Of a DNA stretch of 64,000 bases, positions 48,063-57,844 are shown one piece after another; position 1 is the first letter of the stretch, and the number at the start of each line of letters is the position of its first letter. Under the pieces are notes generated by a model. The model did no database searches, was not told the DNA's origin, and saw nothing but the letters and a program-made list of their open reading frames with translations. Source of the DNA: Doryteuthis pealeii (Eukaryota > Mollusca > Cephalopoda > Myopsida > Loliginidae); the NCBI GenBank assembly GCA_023376005.1, contig CM042179.1:13870472-13934471 (forward strand), in the 5' to 3' direction. The position numbers and the translations under genes are program-made.

Positions 48063-49187
48063 AATATATAAAATTCATTTAAAATAAAGATATTCGGATG
48101 TTAAGTTTAAAATGTTATATTTTTAAATTCTAGAAATGAATATCTATTGAATGCAAACCTTATTTTAGATACATAAAGTAATAAGTTTTGAAGAAAAACT
48201 TGATTGAAAATGTACCCCCTCCCCTTTTTAAGCAGAAAAATATCGATGTATAATTTTTTTTCTTTTATAAGATAATAGCCAATTAAATAATCAACGAAAT
48301 GAGTAAAAAAGTAATTTCCAAAAGATTAATTATTTATTATTTTTTTTACATTTTATTTTTCGAATTTCGGTACTCATTTTCTCATAGAAAAGCCACCGTA
48401 AAAAATTTGTTTCTGTTCATAACTTCGGTCTTTTATCGCTTTATTTATACTGTAATTAGTATCGAAAATGACCAACTGTTAGCCAGACTAAGCAAGGGTT
48501 AGTAAATAACAATGATATGACGTCGAATTTTGCATATATGTTACACAGCCAAAATGACACATTAAAGAGGGTTTTTGATAGATCTATTAGATTTAAAAGC
48601 ACTAGCTTAAAGTATAAAAAGCTTCTAACTTATAATTTGCAATTTAATAAGTATACTTTCACGCTTACCTACATTGTTATAATTTCTTAAGGGATATGAC
48701 TATAAAATGATACTTCAATAATGCTTTTATTCATTTATTTCTTCACAAGTATTTATAACATAAATTCTATGAATTAAATTTAGCTCGACAGTAGGCTTAA
48801 TTGCAGCTTCAGGGTGATTTTTTAAAATAAGAATGAAACATAAACAGTTAAATACTCATAATATGAAATTATATATTAGTAAAGTCTTGCAATGGTCAGT
48901 GCAAAGAATGCGCAGTCCCGTCGGCATTCCTCTTGAAAGTTACCTCAGGAACCGGGCAATAAACCCGGCCCTTATCCCTTTTAGACAAAGACGTATGTGC
49001 TGCTTGGGTGGTGACTCTCTCACAATATAAAAGACAAAAAAAAGAAACAGACATTTTCCCGAGTATTTTGATTTTATTACTTTGATTTCTGATTGAGGAA
49101 TATGAAAATCTTGATTTTTAAGAGACTCCATATTAAACTTTGTTTTAATTCACTAACATAATTAGTAATATCTTATTAGTTTTCTTG
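48063..49187. other. AT-rich DNA, no recognised feature
   Basis: Only short open frames without motif support; 48,940-49,030 is slightly GC-richer. Confidence 0.5.
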
Positions 49188-49392
49188 CCCTTATGGCAAG
49201 CCCCAACTCTTTTTATCATATGGGTGTTAGAAGGCCGTGGCTGAGGGTCTTCATTTCTTGGGTTGACGTTAAACTAACTGATGGTTAGATTCCAGTTCTG
49301 GAGGTTTGGGGAATTGGAGCACCCTTTCATACCCATTACTCTCAGGTCCACTCTGATCCAGAGTGGTAGTATCTGTTAGGCTCCCATCTATG
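49188..49392 (+). repeat. Repeat C, uninterrupted copy
   Basis: ATGGCAAGCCCCAACTCTTT, ATCATATGGGTGTTAGAAGG, GACGTTAAACTAACTG, CATTACTCTCAGGTCCACTC. It matches the two halves around the SINE at 46.8-47.1 kb and so shows the unfilled site. The outer limits and family are unknown. Confidence 0.65.
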
Positions 49393-50350
49393 GGATAAAT
49401 AGAAAAACATGAGTTTATAAAAAAAATGAGTATCCATTACGAATGAATGTATTTAAAACTGTCGGCATTAAATGACCCACTGAGTTTGATATGCTGTAAA
49501 ACCAAACAAAACAAACTAGTTTATTTTATTGGTACCCTCTGTTTTTTATTGTAATAGCTAGATAAACAAAGCATTAATATTTAACAGTGATAATTTTCAT
49601 TACATTATTAATGTTTGTTAGAACCATTTAACAGCTGAGTTTCAAAGCGAAGCAAAATCCATGTAAATGAAAATGATTTCAAAATGAAACATTTAAAGTC
49701 TTGTTTACACATACAAAAATACCAGTGAATAAACAGCCATGTCCAGTAAATAAAATTCTTTTATATGTTTATTTCTTTTCTACAAACAATTGACGGCAAT
49801 ATCTTTCTGCTTTTTATTAGATATTTTTATGCCCAGGATATTTAGAAATATAACAAGATGTATTAAAGATACTAGCAAAATAAAAAAAACATCCTCCGGG
49901 CGATGTAAAAATAATTTTTTGAAAGATATTGCTTGAGGAGGTGGAAGTTAAAAATTAAATGTCGGAGAGTTTGAACCATAAATCCTGAAATCATCAAATT
50001 TATTAAAGGAGTAAAAAAAAAAAAAAAAAAAAAACAATTTGAAATCGAAACTAAGTTCTATTAACTTTGAATATCTGTTAAAATAAAACAAACTATATAT
50101 AAATTTATGATACCGGGGATGTATCTATTAAAACTTGTTTTAAAAAAATAATGAGGACTGTCTAATGTTGCATGTTCAAATTTTGAGTGTATGTATTCTA
50201 TGTTATGACGATTTCGGGTACAGTGACGTAGTTTTTGTTACAGACAAAAACCGGAAGCGAATCTCCATTATTAATAGAAGATATTAAAGAGGCAAATTAA
50301 AGTAATGCTGACTGCATATAGATTTTAACTTTACGAAAGATGTGTCTGTT
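49393..50350. other. AT-rich DNA with poly-A run
   Basis: About 24 A at 50,011-50,034; nothing else recognised. Confidence 0.5.
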
Positions 50351-50630
50351 TTCTAATGGTTATCGTCGTAAGAAATGTACACGGCGGAACGCGTTCAAAT
50401 CCTACACGAGGATGTTTGAATTTCACGTAGCGCTAATACCCTTGGGAAAGTTATGAATCCAACTATTCTCCATCCATCTATAAGTAAATAGTAGGACAGA
50501 CTGGGCTCTTTAACCTTGGTATGGCAACCAGTCATGGAAAAAGAAAATTGAAATCAAACCTGTTAAAATCCGCTTAAAAACTGACTTAATATCCCATTCT
50601 GCTCGTGTGAAGGGGTTGGGTAAATACATA
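50351..50630 (+). mobile_element. SINE family A
   Basis: Head ATGGTTATCGTCGTAAG with B-box GCGTTCAAATCC, complete body, tail GAAGGGGTTGGGTAAATACA. It lacks the first bases of the head. Counterparts lie at 235-512, 15,172-15,443 and 23,258-23,521. Confidence 0.82.
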
Positions 50631-50977
50631 CAGAAATACTGTCAGTGATCTCCTTTAATCTGGATGCATGTTCTTACTTCATAGGCTGAAAAGTTAATAT
50701 TATGACGTTATATATGCTGTAAAAATGTTTCTGTAGCAATGGGATCAAGCACTGCAGCATTGACGGAATAAATTCCTAGAGGGACTATGTTGAAAAATGA
50801 CCATTTGGTCACAGTGTGAGAATATCTTGGTCAGCCAATAAACTTTTCAGCCGACCTTCGTATGTATAGTGTAAGATTATTTACTCTGAATTTGCGTGTA
50901 GCCATCAATACTCATTGTCATATATATAATATTTTTATTCCATTGAAATAAATTACTTGTACGTTTTTCATTAACAT

Positions 50978-51215
50978 TGGGCCGGTTTAGTTCAGTCAGT
51001 TCCTGGTTCGATACCAGCCCTTCGCCATCTCAGCATATGGGTATCACAGGGATCTGTGCGGTGAAGTGAGGTAATGATGGTAGCTGTGGCGCTCCACCCC
51101 AGACGCTAAAACAATCTCCTTGGTCTAGCGCTTGTGAAAAGGGGATAGTTGTTGGGGTGGCCTAATGTCGGTATCAGTCTGTCTGGCTGATACTGACATT
51201 AGGCCACCATTACAA
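50978..51215 (+). mobile_element. tRNA-derived SINE, family B
   Basis: Head GGCCGGTTTAGTTCAGTCAG. B box TGGTTCGATACCAGC is closer to a real tRNA than that of family A. The body holds CCCCAGACGCTAAAACAATC and TAGCGCTTGTGAAAAGGGGA. The 3' end is an inverted pair GGCCTAATGTCGGTATCAG / CTGATACTGACATTAGGCC with a 7-bp loop, so a transcript would end in a strong hairpin. Four or more further copies or fragments occur per arm. Confidence 0.78.
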
Positions 51216-51275
51216 CTTTTTAAAAAATGTCCTATGATAACATAGCATTAACATACGCGACATGTAAGAGATGCA

Positions 51276-51510
51276 CTTATCGTAACATCGTTGGAAATGG
51301 AATCAGAGACCCGAGTTCAAGTTCTAGACGAGGCTGCATTTCACTTCACTCTTATGCTACTATTCTCTCTCAGATATAGGTATATAGTAAGCCAGACTGG
51401 GTTCTTTAGCCTTGGTTAGGCAATCAATCGAGGAAAGGAAAACGCTGAATTCAAAGACACTTTAATTTGCTTTAAATTTAATCCTGGTGGAAAGGTTGGG
51501 TAAATACATA
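51276..51510 (+). mobile_element. SINE family A, degenerate
   Basis: GAGTTCAAGTTCTAGACGAG, CAGATATAGGTATATAGTAA, GACTGGGTTCTTTAGCC, tail GGTTGGGTAAATACATA. Confidence 0.72.
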
Positions 51511-51608
51511 TACAACAAGTAATACCATATCATGTATTTATTGTAGTACATTTTCATTAATATTTACTGGTCGTATTACGTTCATTTTACATGCATTACC
51601 AGTAGTAT

Positions 51609-51690
51609 AGTGAAAATGGGATAGACTCCCTCGCTGTTTGGCTGGTACTGACATTAGGCCACCCCGACTACTTTACTTTACTTTTACCAG
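51609..51690 (+). mobile_element. SINE family B, 3' end only
   Basis: 5'-truncated copy: GTGAAAATGGGATAGACTCC to ACCCCGACTACTTTACTTT. Truncation is typical of LINE-driven insertion. Confidence 0.68.
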
Positions 51691-52082
51691 TAGTATAATA
51701 TCGTTGGTATTACACTACCTCCAGTACCATTTAATTGATATACAATACCTCTAGAAGTATCTTGTTGATACGCAAAATCTGTAGTTCCATCTCGTTGACA
51801 TACACTACTTGCAGTATTTAATATCATGTCGCACCCCAGGTTTAACCAACATACATACATGCTAGGAATCTTAAAGATCTCTTGTGAAATGTGTGAAGGT
51901 TTCGACATAATATTCAAAACTCTGCCAATAGCTCTCCAGTCATATCAGCTATCAAAAAGAATATAATGATATGACATCTATTAAAATTAATGATTATAAG
52001 TGCTATAATTGCCTGGGCTAGGCGAGTAATTTTGCCATGAAGCAATGGTTAGTAATTTAGTCTTCTGAACATTAATATATAT

Positions 52083-52350
52083 ATTCACCAACCCCTCCGC
52101 ACGGGTAGGATGTGACACAAGATCAATATTTTAAGCGGAGTTCAACAGGTTTGAATTCAGAGTTTTCCTTCTCTAGATCGGTTGCCTAACCAAGGTTAAA
52201 GAAGCCAGTCTAACCTACTATTTATCCCTAGCTGGAGGGAGTGTAGGATTCATACCTTTCTGAAGAGTATCAGCGATTACCACATCAAGGATTTGGACTC
52301 GGTGCGACGAGTCCATTTCCCATGACTTTAACCATTACACCACGCGCTTC
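52083..52350 (-). mobile_element. SINE family A
   Basis: Complete in outline. The segment where GCGCTAATACCC is expected is replaced by AGAGTATCAGCGATTACC-type sequence, so it is a distinct sub-lineage or a local deletion. Confidence 0.8.
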
Positions 52351-52810
52351 CATATTAATCATAAGAAGATCGTTATTCATTAGGTGCTGAAAAATGTTGG
52401 CCTTGTGTGAGAATAAACCAAGCTTAGTAAATATTTTTGTGTCAGACTTAATTGGTTGCATTAAAAATGAAAAGCATAATAAAAGGGTCTTATATTTACA
52501 TTTATACATTTGACAATGTTTTTATATGCTAGAGTTTGATAGGTGGTGGATTATGAGAGCTTATCCCTTATGTGAAGAGTTTCTAGAGCGAATTATAGTC
52601 TTAATGTCTTCCCTTAGCCAGCAATAGCACTTCAACTACGTAATCTTCATATTTAAAAAATATGTAATATCTTTAAGTGTTAGAATTAATATAGATCATT
52701 TGCTCAGTTTAAATCAAACTTATTTAATTTGATTTGGTATTTGATATTTAATTTGAAAAGAAAATTAATTATTCATATTGTATCTATTTTGTGAACTAGA
52801 AACTAAAAAC
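52351..52810. other. AT-rich DNA, no recognised feature
   Basis: Nothing recognised. Confidence 0.5.
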
Positions 52811-52813
52811 TTT

Positions 52814-53064
52814 TGGACGCACTTGGTGTAATTGTTATCGTAGGAAATTGACACGGTGGCCTGAGTTCAAATTATGGGCGAATCTACTTGCATTTTCCAT
52901 AGCGCTAATACCATTGGGAATAGTATGCACTTATCTATTCTCCCTTCAGCTATGGATAAATAGTAGGGAAGACTGGGCTATTTAACCGTCGTATAAGAGC
53001 AGGTGTAGGATAATAAAAACTCTGAAATCAAACCTGTTAAACTCCGCTTAAATAATTGACCTTG
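52814..53064 (+). mobile_element. SINE family A, 3'-truncated
   Basis: Head GACGCACTTGGTGTAATTG, body to AATAATTGACCTTGTACC; followed immediately by a second partial SINE in the same orientation. Confidence 0.72.
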
Positions 53065-53089
53065 TACCTGCAGAGGCTTAAGTAATCAT

Positions 53090-53288
53090 AGGTAATTCAC
53101 TTAGCACTAATACCCTTGGGAAAGGCATGAATCCTACTCTCCCTCCAGCTATGGGTAAATAGTAGGGCAGACCGGGCTCTTTAACCTTGGTCTAGGAGAA
53201 GGAAAACTCTGAATTCAAACCTGCTGAACTCCTTAAGAAATTGACTGTGTCGCATCTTGCTCGTGCGGAGGGGTTGGTAAATATATAT
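53090..53288 (+). mobile_element. SINE family A, 5'-truncated
   Basis: Body and tail only. The head-less element abuts the tail-less one before it, so the pair may be an unequal-recombination product of two SINEs. Confidence 0.72.
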
Positions 53289-53744
53289 AATCACATATTA
53301 ACTCAAATCACAGTGCGTTGAACAATAAACTTAATGGCTCCTCACAGGTTACTATCAAGAATTATAATCGTAAACTATATTCATATACTTATAACAATGT
53401 AGATTTTAGAAGTATTATAGTAACTTTAAGTAGTTGGGCAGAAGTTCAAGAAAAGATAGCTGTTGGGCAGAAGTTCAAGAGAAGATATCTTTCAACAATA
53501 ATAAAGCCTTAGTGTCAATCAGAAAACCGTTGCTTAATTAAGTATTAATGTCATTTACTGTTTTTTTTTTCATGACAGAAATTCGGTACAAATCATAACT
53601 GAAGTATTAAAAATATAGAATATTCAGGTCCTGCGAAATTATAATTACATTGACTGATATTATCTCCATCAAGCTTTTATTTCAAAGAAAAATACAATTT
53701 GCAGATAAGTTATTTTTATTTTATTTTTTTACATGTTTAACATT

Positions 53745-54815
53745 TCTGACTCAATTGATACACATTAAACTTTTTCTTTAAGTTTTTGGCTCAATTGATA
53801 CACGTTTAACGTCTTTGACTCAATTAATCCACGTTTAATTTTTTTACTCAATTGATACACGTTTAAATCTTGTGACTCAGTTGATACACGTTTATTTTTT
53901 CGATTAACTGATACACGATTTAGTCTTTGACTCAATTGATACACGTTTATTTTTTTGATTCAATTGATACACGTTTAATTTTTTCGACTCAATTGATACA
54001 CCTTTAATTTTTTTACTCAATTGATACACGTTTAAATTTTGTGATTCAGTTGATACACGTTTAATTTTTTTGATTAATTGATACACGTTTAGTGTCTTTG
54101 ACTCAATTGATACACGTTTAATTTTTTGACTCAATCGATACGCGTTTAAAGTTTTTGACTCAATTTATACAAGTTTGATTTTTTGAAACAATTGATACAT
54201 GTTTAAATTTTGTTGATACACATTTAACTTTTTGACAGTTGATACATGCTTAAGTTTTTTTGCTGAATGATACACGTTAACATTTTGGGACTCAGTTGAT
54301 ACAGGATTTTTTTTACTCAATTGATACACGTTTAAGTTTTTTAGCTCAATTGATACACGTTTAAATTCTGTGACTCAGTTGATACACGTTTAATTCTTTT
54401 AAAAAATTGATACACGTTTAAGCCTTTTGGCTCAATTGATACACGTTTAAATTTTTGGAGTCAGTTGATACAGGATGTTTTTACTCAATTGATACACGTT
54501 TAAATTTTGTGACTCAGTTAATACACGTTTAATTCTTTTGACAATTGATACATGCTTAAGTTTTCTGGCTCAATTATTACAGGATTATTTTTTGACTCGG
54601 TTGATACGTTTAATCTTTTTGACTCAAATGGGAAATGTTCAATTTTTTTAACTCAATTGATACAAGTTTAAACCTTTTGATTCAATTGATACACATTGTT
54701 TTTGTGTCTCAGTTAATACACGTTTAACATTTTATTAACTCAATTGACACATGTTTATTTTTTTGGGATCAATTGATATACGCTTAATTTTTTATTCAAT
54801 TGATACACATTTAAC
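53745..54815. repeat. About 30-bp minisatellite, roughly 36 units
   Basis: Unit approximates TTTGACTCAATTGATACACG followed by TTTAATTTTT. Most units keep CAATTGATACACGTTTAA and many keep TGACTCA, the AP-1 recognition heptamer. Unit length drifts between about 27 and 31 bp. A run of ten-residue units in one frame gives a minus-strand pseudo-ORF (53,904-54,134) with recurring VYQL that is not a gene. Confidence 0.92.
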
Positions 54816-54870
54816 GTGTATAAGTACACAATAGGTACATGTGGCTTTAATACAAGTATACGTATATATT

Positions 54871-55150
54871 TACCAACACCTCCGCACGAGCAGGATGTGA
54901 CACAAGGTCAATTTCTTAAGCGGAGTTCAACAGGTTTGAATTCAGAGTTTTCCTTCTCCTATACCGGTTACCTAACCAAGGTTAAAGAGCCCAGTCTGCC
55001 CTACTGTTTATCCATAGCTGAAAGGAGAGTAGGATTCATACTTTTCCCAAGGGTATTAGCGCTAAGTGAAATGCAATTACCACACCCAGGATTTGAACTC
55101 GAGGTGATGAATCCATTTCCCATGACTTTAACCATTACACCACGCGCTTC
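54871..55150 (-). mobile_element. tRNA-derived SINE, family A, near full length
   Basis: Type copy of the commonest dispersed repeat in the window. On the minus strand it starts GAAGCGCGTGGTGTAATGG, with an A-box-like segment (GTGTAATGGTTA) and a B-box-like segment (GAGTTCAAATCCT) of a tRNA-type pol III promoter. The body carries GCGCTAATACCCTTGGGAAA, the CAGACTGGGCTCTTTAACC block and CTGAATTCAAACCTG. It ends GGAGGTGTTGGTAAATATAT, an AT-rich tail. A 15-bp repeat TTTAATACAAGTATA lies on both sides (54,846-54,860 and 55,161-55,175), the target-site duplication of LINE-driven insertion. The head could not serve as a real tRNA because the cloverleaf is not kept. Family name and transcription are inferred. 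Confidence 0.85.
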
Positions 55151-55190
55151 AAATTTAATGTTTAATACAAGTATATATGTTATATGTATA

Positions 55191-55500
55191 CAAAAGTCTC
55201 TTTTTGGAAAATGGGAAGTAGGCAATTCCAAAAAGAGCTTTGGTCGGAAAATCTTATACACACTTAACAATAAAATACGTTTTATTGAGATAACAAAAAA
55301 GTATTTTAAAATTATGATATTAATTTCAAATAATTATTCTTCAATAAAGCAGGGAAGTATTTAAATATTAATGTATTTATTAAATCTGAATAATATTTAT
55401 ATCATTCAAATTTTAATTTATTTTTAATAATGTAAAATAATACTCAGGTACTGAGAATTATTTTGCTAAATATCGCTAATATTTTCATTGATAAATGCAA
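55191..55500. other. AT-rich DNA with a 12-bp stem
   Basis: CTCTTTTTGGAA (55,198) and TTCCAAAAAGAG (55,226) can pair around a 16-bp loop; otherwise nothing recognised. Confidence 0.5.
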
Positions 55501-55503
55501 AAG

Positions 55504-55504
<1 letters not shown>

Positions 55505-55583
<79 letters not shown>
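55505..55583. repeat. (AAT)n microsatellite, 26 units
   Basis: Uninterrupted trinucleotide repeat followed by ATGAATAGAATCGAGACTAT and a segment (55,590-55,680) related to the one before the AAT array at 63,784. Confidence 0.93.
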
Positions 55584-55584
<1 letters not shown>

Positions 55585-55896
55585 TGAATAGAATCGAGAC
55601 TATACAGACCACAGCATTGTAGAGATTGGGCATAATACTTTGAAGATTCTAGAGAAATACCACCAGGTAATAGTAATAACGATAATAATGATAACAAAAT
55701 TTGAACACAGCCTCTATTTCAGTACTTTAGAAGCGTCAGGAATGACCAAGGAGGATATCCACAGTAAGCAATAAGAGAATCCCAAGAAACCCATCTTTAT
55801 CTGAAATACAAAAGATCAAGCGAAGGAGCACTGCTTGCCCACTTTGGAAGTATCTCTCAATATTATAATTATTATATTTTATAAACTCGGACCATA

Positions 55897-56128
55897 TTGA
55901 CCTTTAGGCACCCCTTTTTGATCTCGATTAAGAAAAGACATGTTTTTCATTTACATCGTCAATATCCGGTTGTTTGTTAGGGGTTAGGGTTAGGGTTAGG
56001 GTTAGGAGTTAGTTGTATCATTTTTTTAAAAATCTAAACATCGTCAGTTAAAACAACCGGATATTGACGGTGTAAATGAAAAACATGTCCTTTCTTAATC
56101 GAGATAAAAAGGGGTGCCTAAAGGTCAA
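55897..56128. mobile_element. Foldback/MITE-like element 3 with TTAGGG-like loop
   Basis: Inverted arms of about 85 bp: TTGACCTTTAGGCACCCC ... GGGGTGCCTAAAGGTCAA, with TA immediately outside each end (55,895-55,896 and 56,129-56,130), the duplication expected of Tc1/mariner-type insertion. The unpaired middle carries GGGGTTAGGGTTAGGGTTAG, about four TTAGGG units, at 55,979-56,004. No transposase frame, so non-autonomous. Confidence 0.78.
55979..56004 (+). repeat. Interstitial TTAGGG repeat inside a foldback element
   Basis: About four units. It is far too short for a chromosome end and sits in the loop of an element; copies at about 5,856-5,885 and 9,764-9,790. Confidence 0.85.
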
Positions 56129-56352
56129 TAAGATATTATATTAAATAGCAAAGTGCAAATCAAAGAAGAAACACAATCTTAACATATTAAAAGATCAAAA
56201 ACAATATACGTAAACTTCTGCGATATTTATTACGGTAATAATAATGCAATATTCATGAAATTCAGTATTAATAAGTTAGTAAAAATATAACATGATTATT
56301 CTCTTTCTGCATTATTATCAACTGATTAATTTAGCACAAGATCAAAAAGTAG

Positions 56353-56549
56353 GCATTTACCCAATCCCGTTCACCACGAGTAGGATATAACACATTGTCG
56401 CGAGTATGAGCCATACAACGAGGATCAAACTCGCTATTCAGTAGTAATGTATCAGTAAGGCACACCCAGCGAGAAATTAACAATGATCTGTTTGCTGAAA
56501 TTGTTCACCATTACATGATGTGAGACACCCATGCTGAAATAACAACGAG

Positions 56550-56553
<4 letters not shown>
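56353..56553 (-). mobile_element. Short tRNA-like SINE, family E
   Basis: Minus strand: GTGTCTCACATCATGTAATGG near the start, GCGAGTTTGATCCTCGTTG as B-box-like segment, tail CGTGGTGAACGGGATTGGGT. It resembles family A at both ends but lacks its body. It could be a deletion derivative or a separate family. Confidence 0.5.
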
Positions 56554-56620
<67 letters not shown>

Positions 56621-56639
56621 GCAAAATATACATATATAA

Positions 56640-56695
<56 letters not shown>
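56552..56695. repeat. (AT)n tracts
   Basis: About 34 and 25 AT units separated by GCAAAATATACATATATAAA. They produce long Y/I frames on the minus strand. Confidence 0.93.
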
Positions 56696-56701
<6 letters not shown>

Positions 56702-56738
56702 AGAGAAAGGAAATGAATCCGACGTATGAGTATAGATA

Positions 56739-57026
56739 AAAGGATATGAAAACAACACAATATGCTATTAAAGTGAAAAGATTTTATATCATATTCATAG
56801 CTAATATTGAACAATATTTCGATTTATAAAAATGATATTGAGAGCTTGTTTATACTCGGGACTTATCAATATTCATATTATTTTCGTCTCCGCTATGGAA
56901 AAGTCCGGAGTATAAACAAGCTCTGAAGATGATTTTTATAAATCGAAGTATTGTTTAATATTAGCTATGAATAAGATATAAAATCTTTTCACTCTAACAG
57001 CATATTGTGTTGTTTTCATATCCTTT
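56739..57026. mobile_element. Foldback/MITE-like element 2
   Basis: About 288 bp, ends AAAGGATATGAAAACAACAC and the complement, TA on both sides. Arms of about 130 bp include GAGCTTGTTTATACTC and GAGTATAAACAAGCTC around TATCAATATTCATATTATTT. A (CT)n tract abuts its right end. Confidence 0.78.
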
Positions 57027-57027
57027 T

Positions 57028-57028
57028 A

Positions 57029-57092
<64 letters not shown>

Positions 57093-57310
57093 TATATAAA
57101 TACATATATACATACATATATAAAACACATACATATACATACACATGCGTATATAAATACATAAATACATACAGATATAAAAATACATACATATACATAC
57201 ATATGTAAACGCACATATATATATACATATACATACATATATACATATAAATATACATACACATATACACACATATATACACATACATACATATATACAT
57301 ATATATTAAA
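57028..57310. repeat. (CT)n, (AT)n and cryptic ACATATA repeat
   Basis: Simple repeat; the 171-codon minus-strand frame starting here joins simple repeat to the hairpin element and is not a gene. Confidence 0.92.
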
Positions 57311-57335
57311 TTTTGTGTATTTTGGCAGCAAATTA

Positions 57336-57645
57336 TTCGTAAGACATGTGTTATTGAATACCACGGAGTATTCTTTTTTCATTTTTTGTATGGATATTTT
57401 TTCAGTCTTCTGGCTATCCTTTTTGAATCTGGATCGAGTTGATTCATCATATTTTTCATACTTATTTCCCGAGCGCTTTCGACTGTTGCGCAACAGTCGA
57501 AAGCGCTCGGGAAATAAGTATGAAAAATATGATGAAATCAACTCGATCCAGATTCAAAAAGGATAGCCAGAAGACTGGAAAAAATATCCATACAAAAAAT
57601 GAAAAAAGAATACTCCGTGGTATTCAATAACACATGTCTTACGAA
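57336..57645. mobile_element. Foldback/MITE-like element 1, near-perfect 310-bp hairpin
   Basis: Two arms of about 150 bp meet at GTTGCGCAAC with no loop. Ends TTCGTAAGACATGTGTTATT and its complement, TA at 57,334-57,335 and 57,646-57,647. GAGCGCTTTCGACTG lies by the centre. The arm is A/T-rich outside the GC-rich centre. With no coding capacity, TA duplications point to Tc1/mariner-type mobilisation (inference). It occurs once per arm (three copies in the window), always at the same locus. Confidence 0.85.
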
Positions 57646-57844
57646 TACATATATATATACATATACGTAAAAAGTGCTCTATACACTAGGTAGAGCAAAA
57701 TCTAGAAAACATGAATTGAGTCAGACACTACCTATGTAAGTGTCCCCTAAAGGATCTTCAGGATAATACTGAGTCAGTATTATCCTGAAAATCATTTGGA
57801 TAAAATAGTAAAGTAAATGTTTTGCTTCAATAATATAAATTTCA

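Noticed and set aside
53904..54134. Repetitive 76-codon frame with VYQL repeats
   Set aside because: Generated by the about 30-bp minisatellite; stops and frameshifts appear as soon as unit length changes.
54816..55364. 182-codon frame, the longest in the window
   Set aside because: It is the non-coding complement of the family A SINE at 54,871-55,150 plus flanking AT DNA; the same frame is broken in the other copies.
55979..56004. Chromosome end (telomere)
   Set aside because: Only about four TTAGGG units, inside a foldback element, with sequence continuing normally on both sides.
57026..57541. 171-codon minus-strand frame, the longest but one in the window
   Set aside because: Two-thirds is Y/I/C/V from TA/CA simple repeat and the rest is half of a foldback element.
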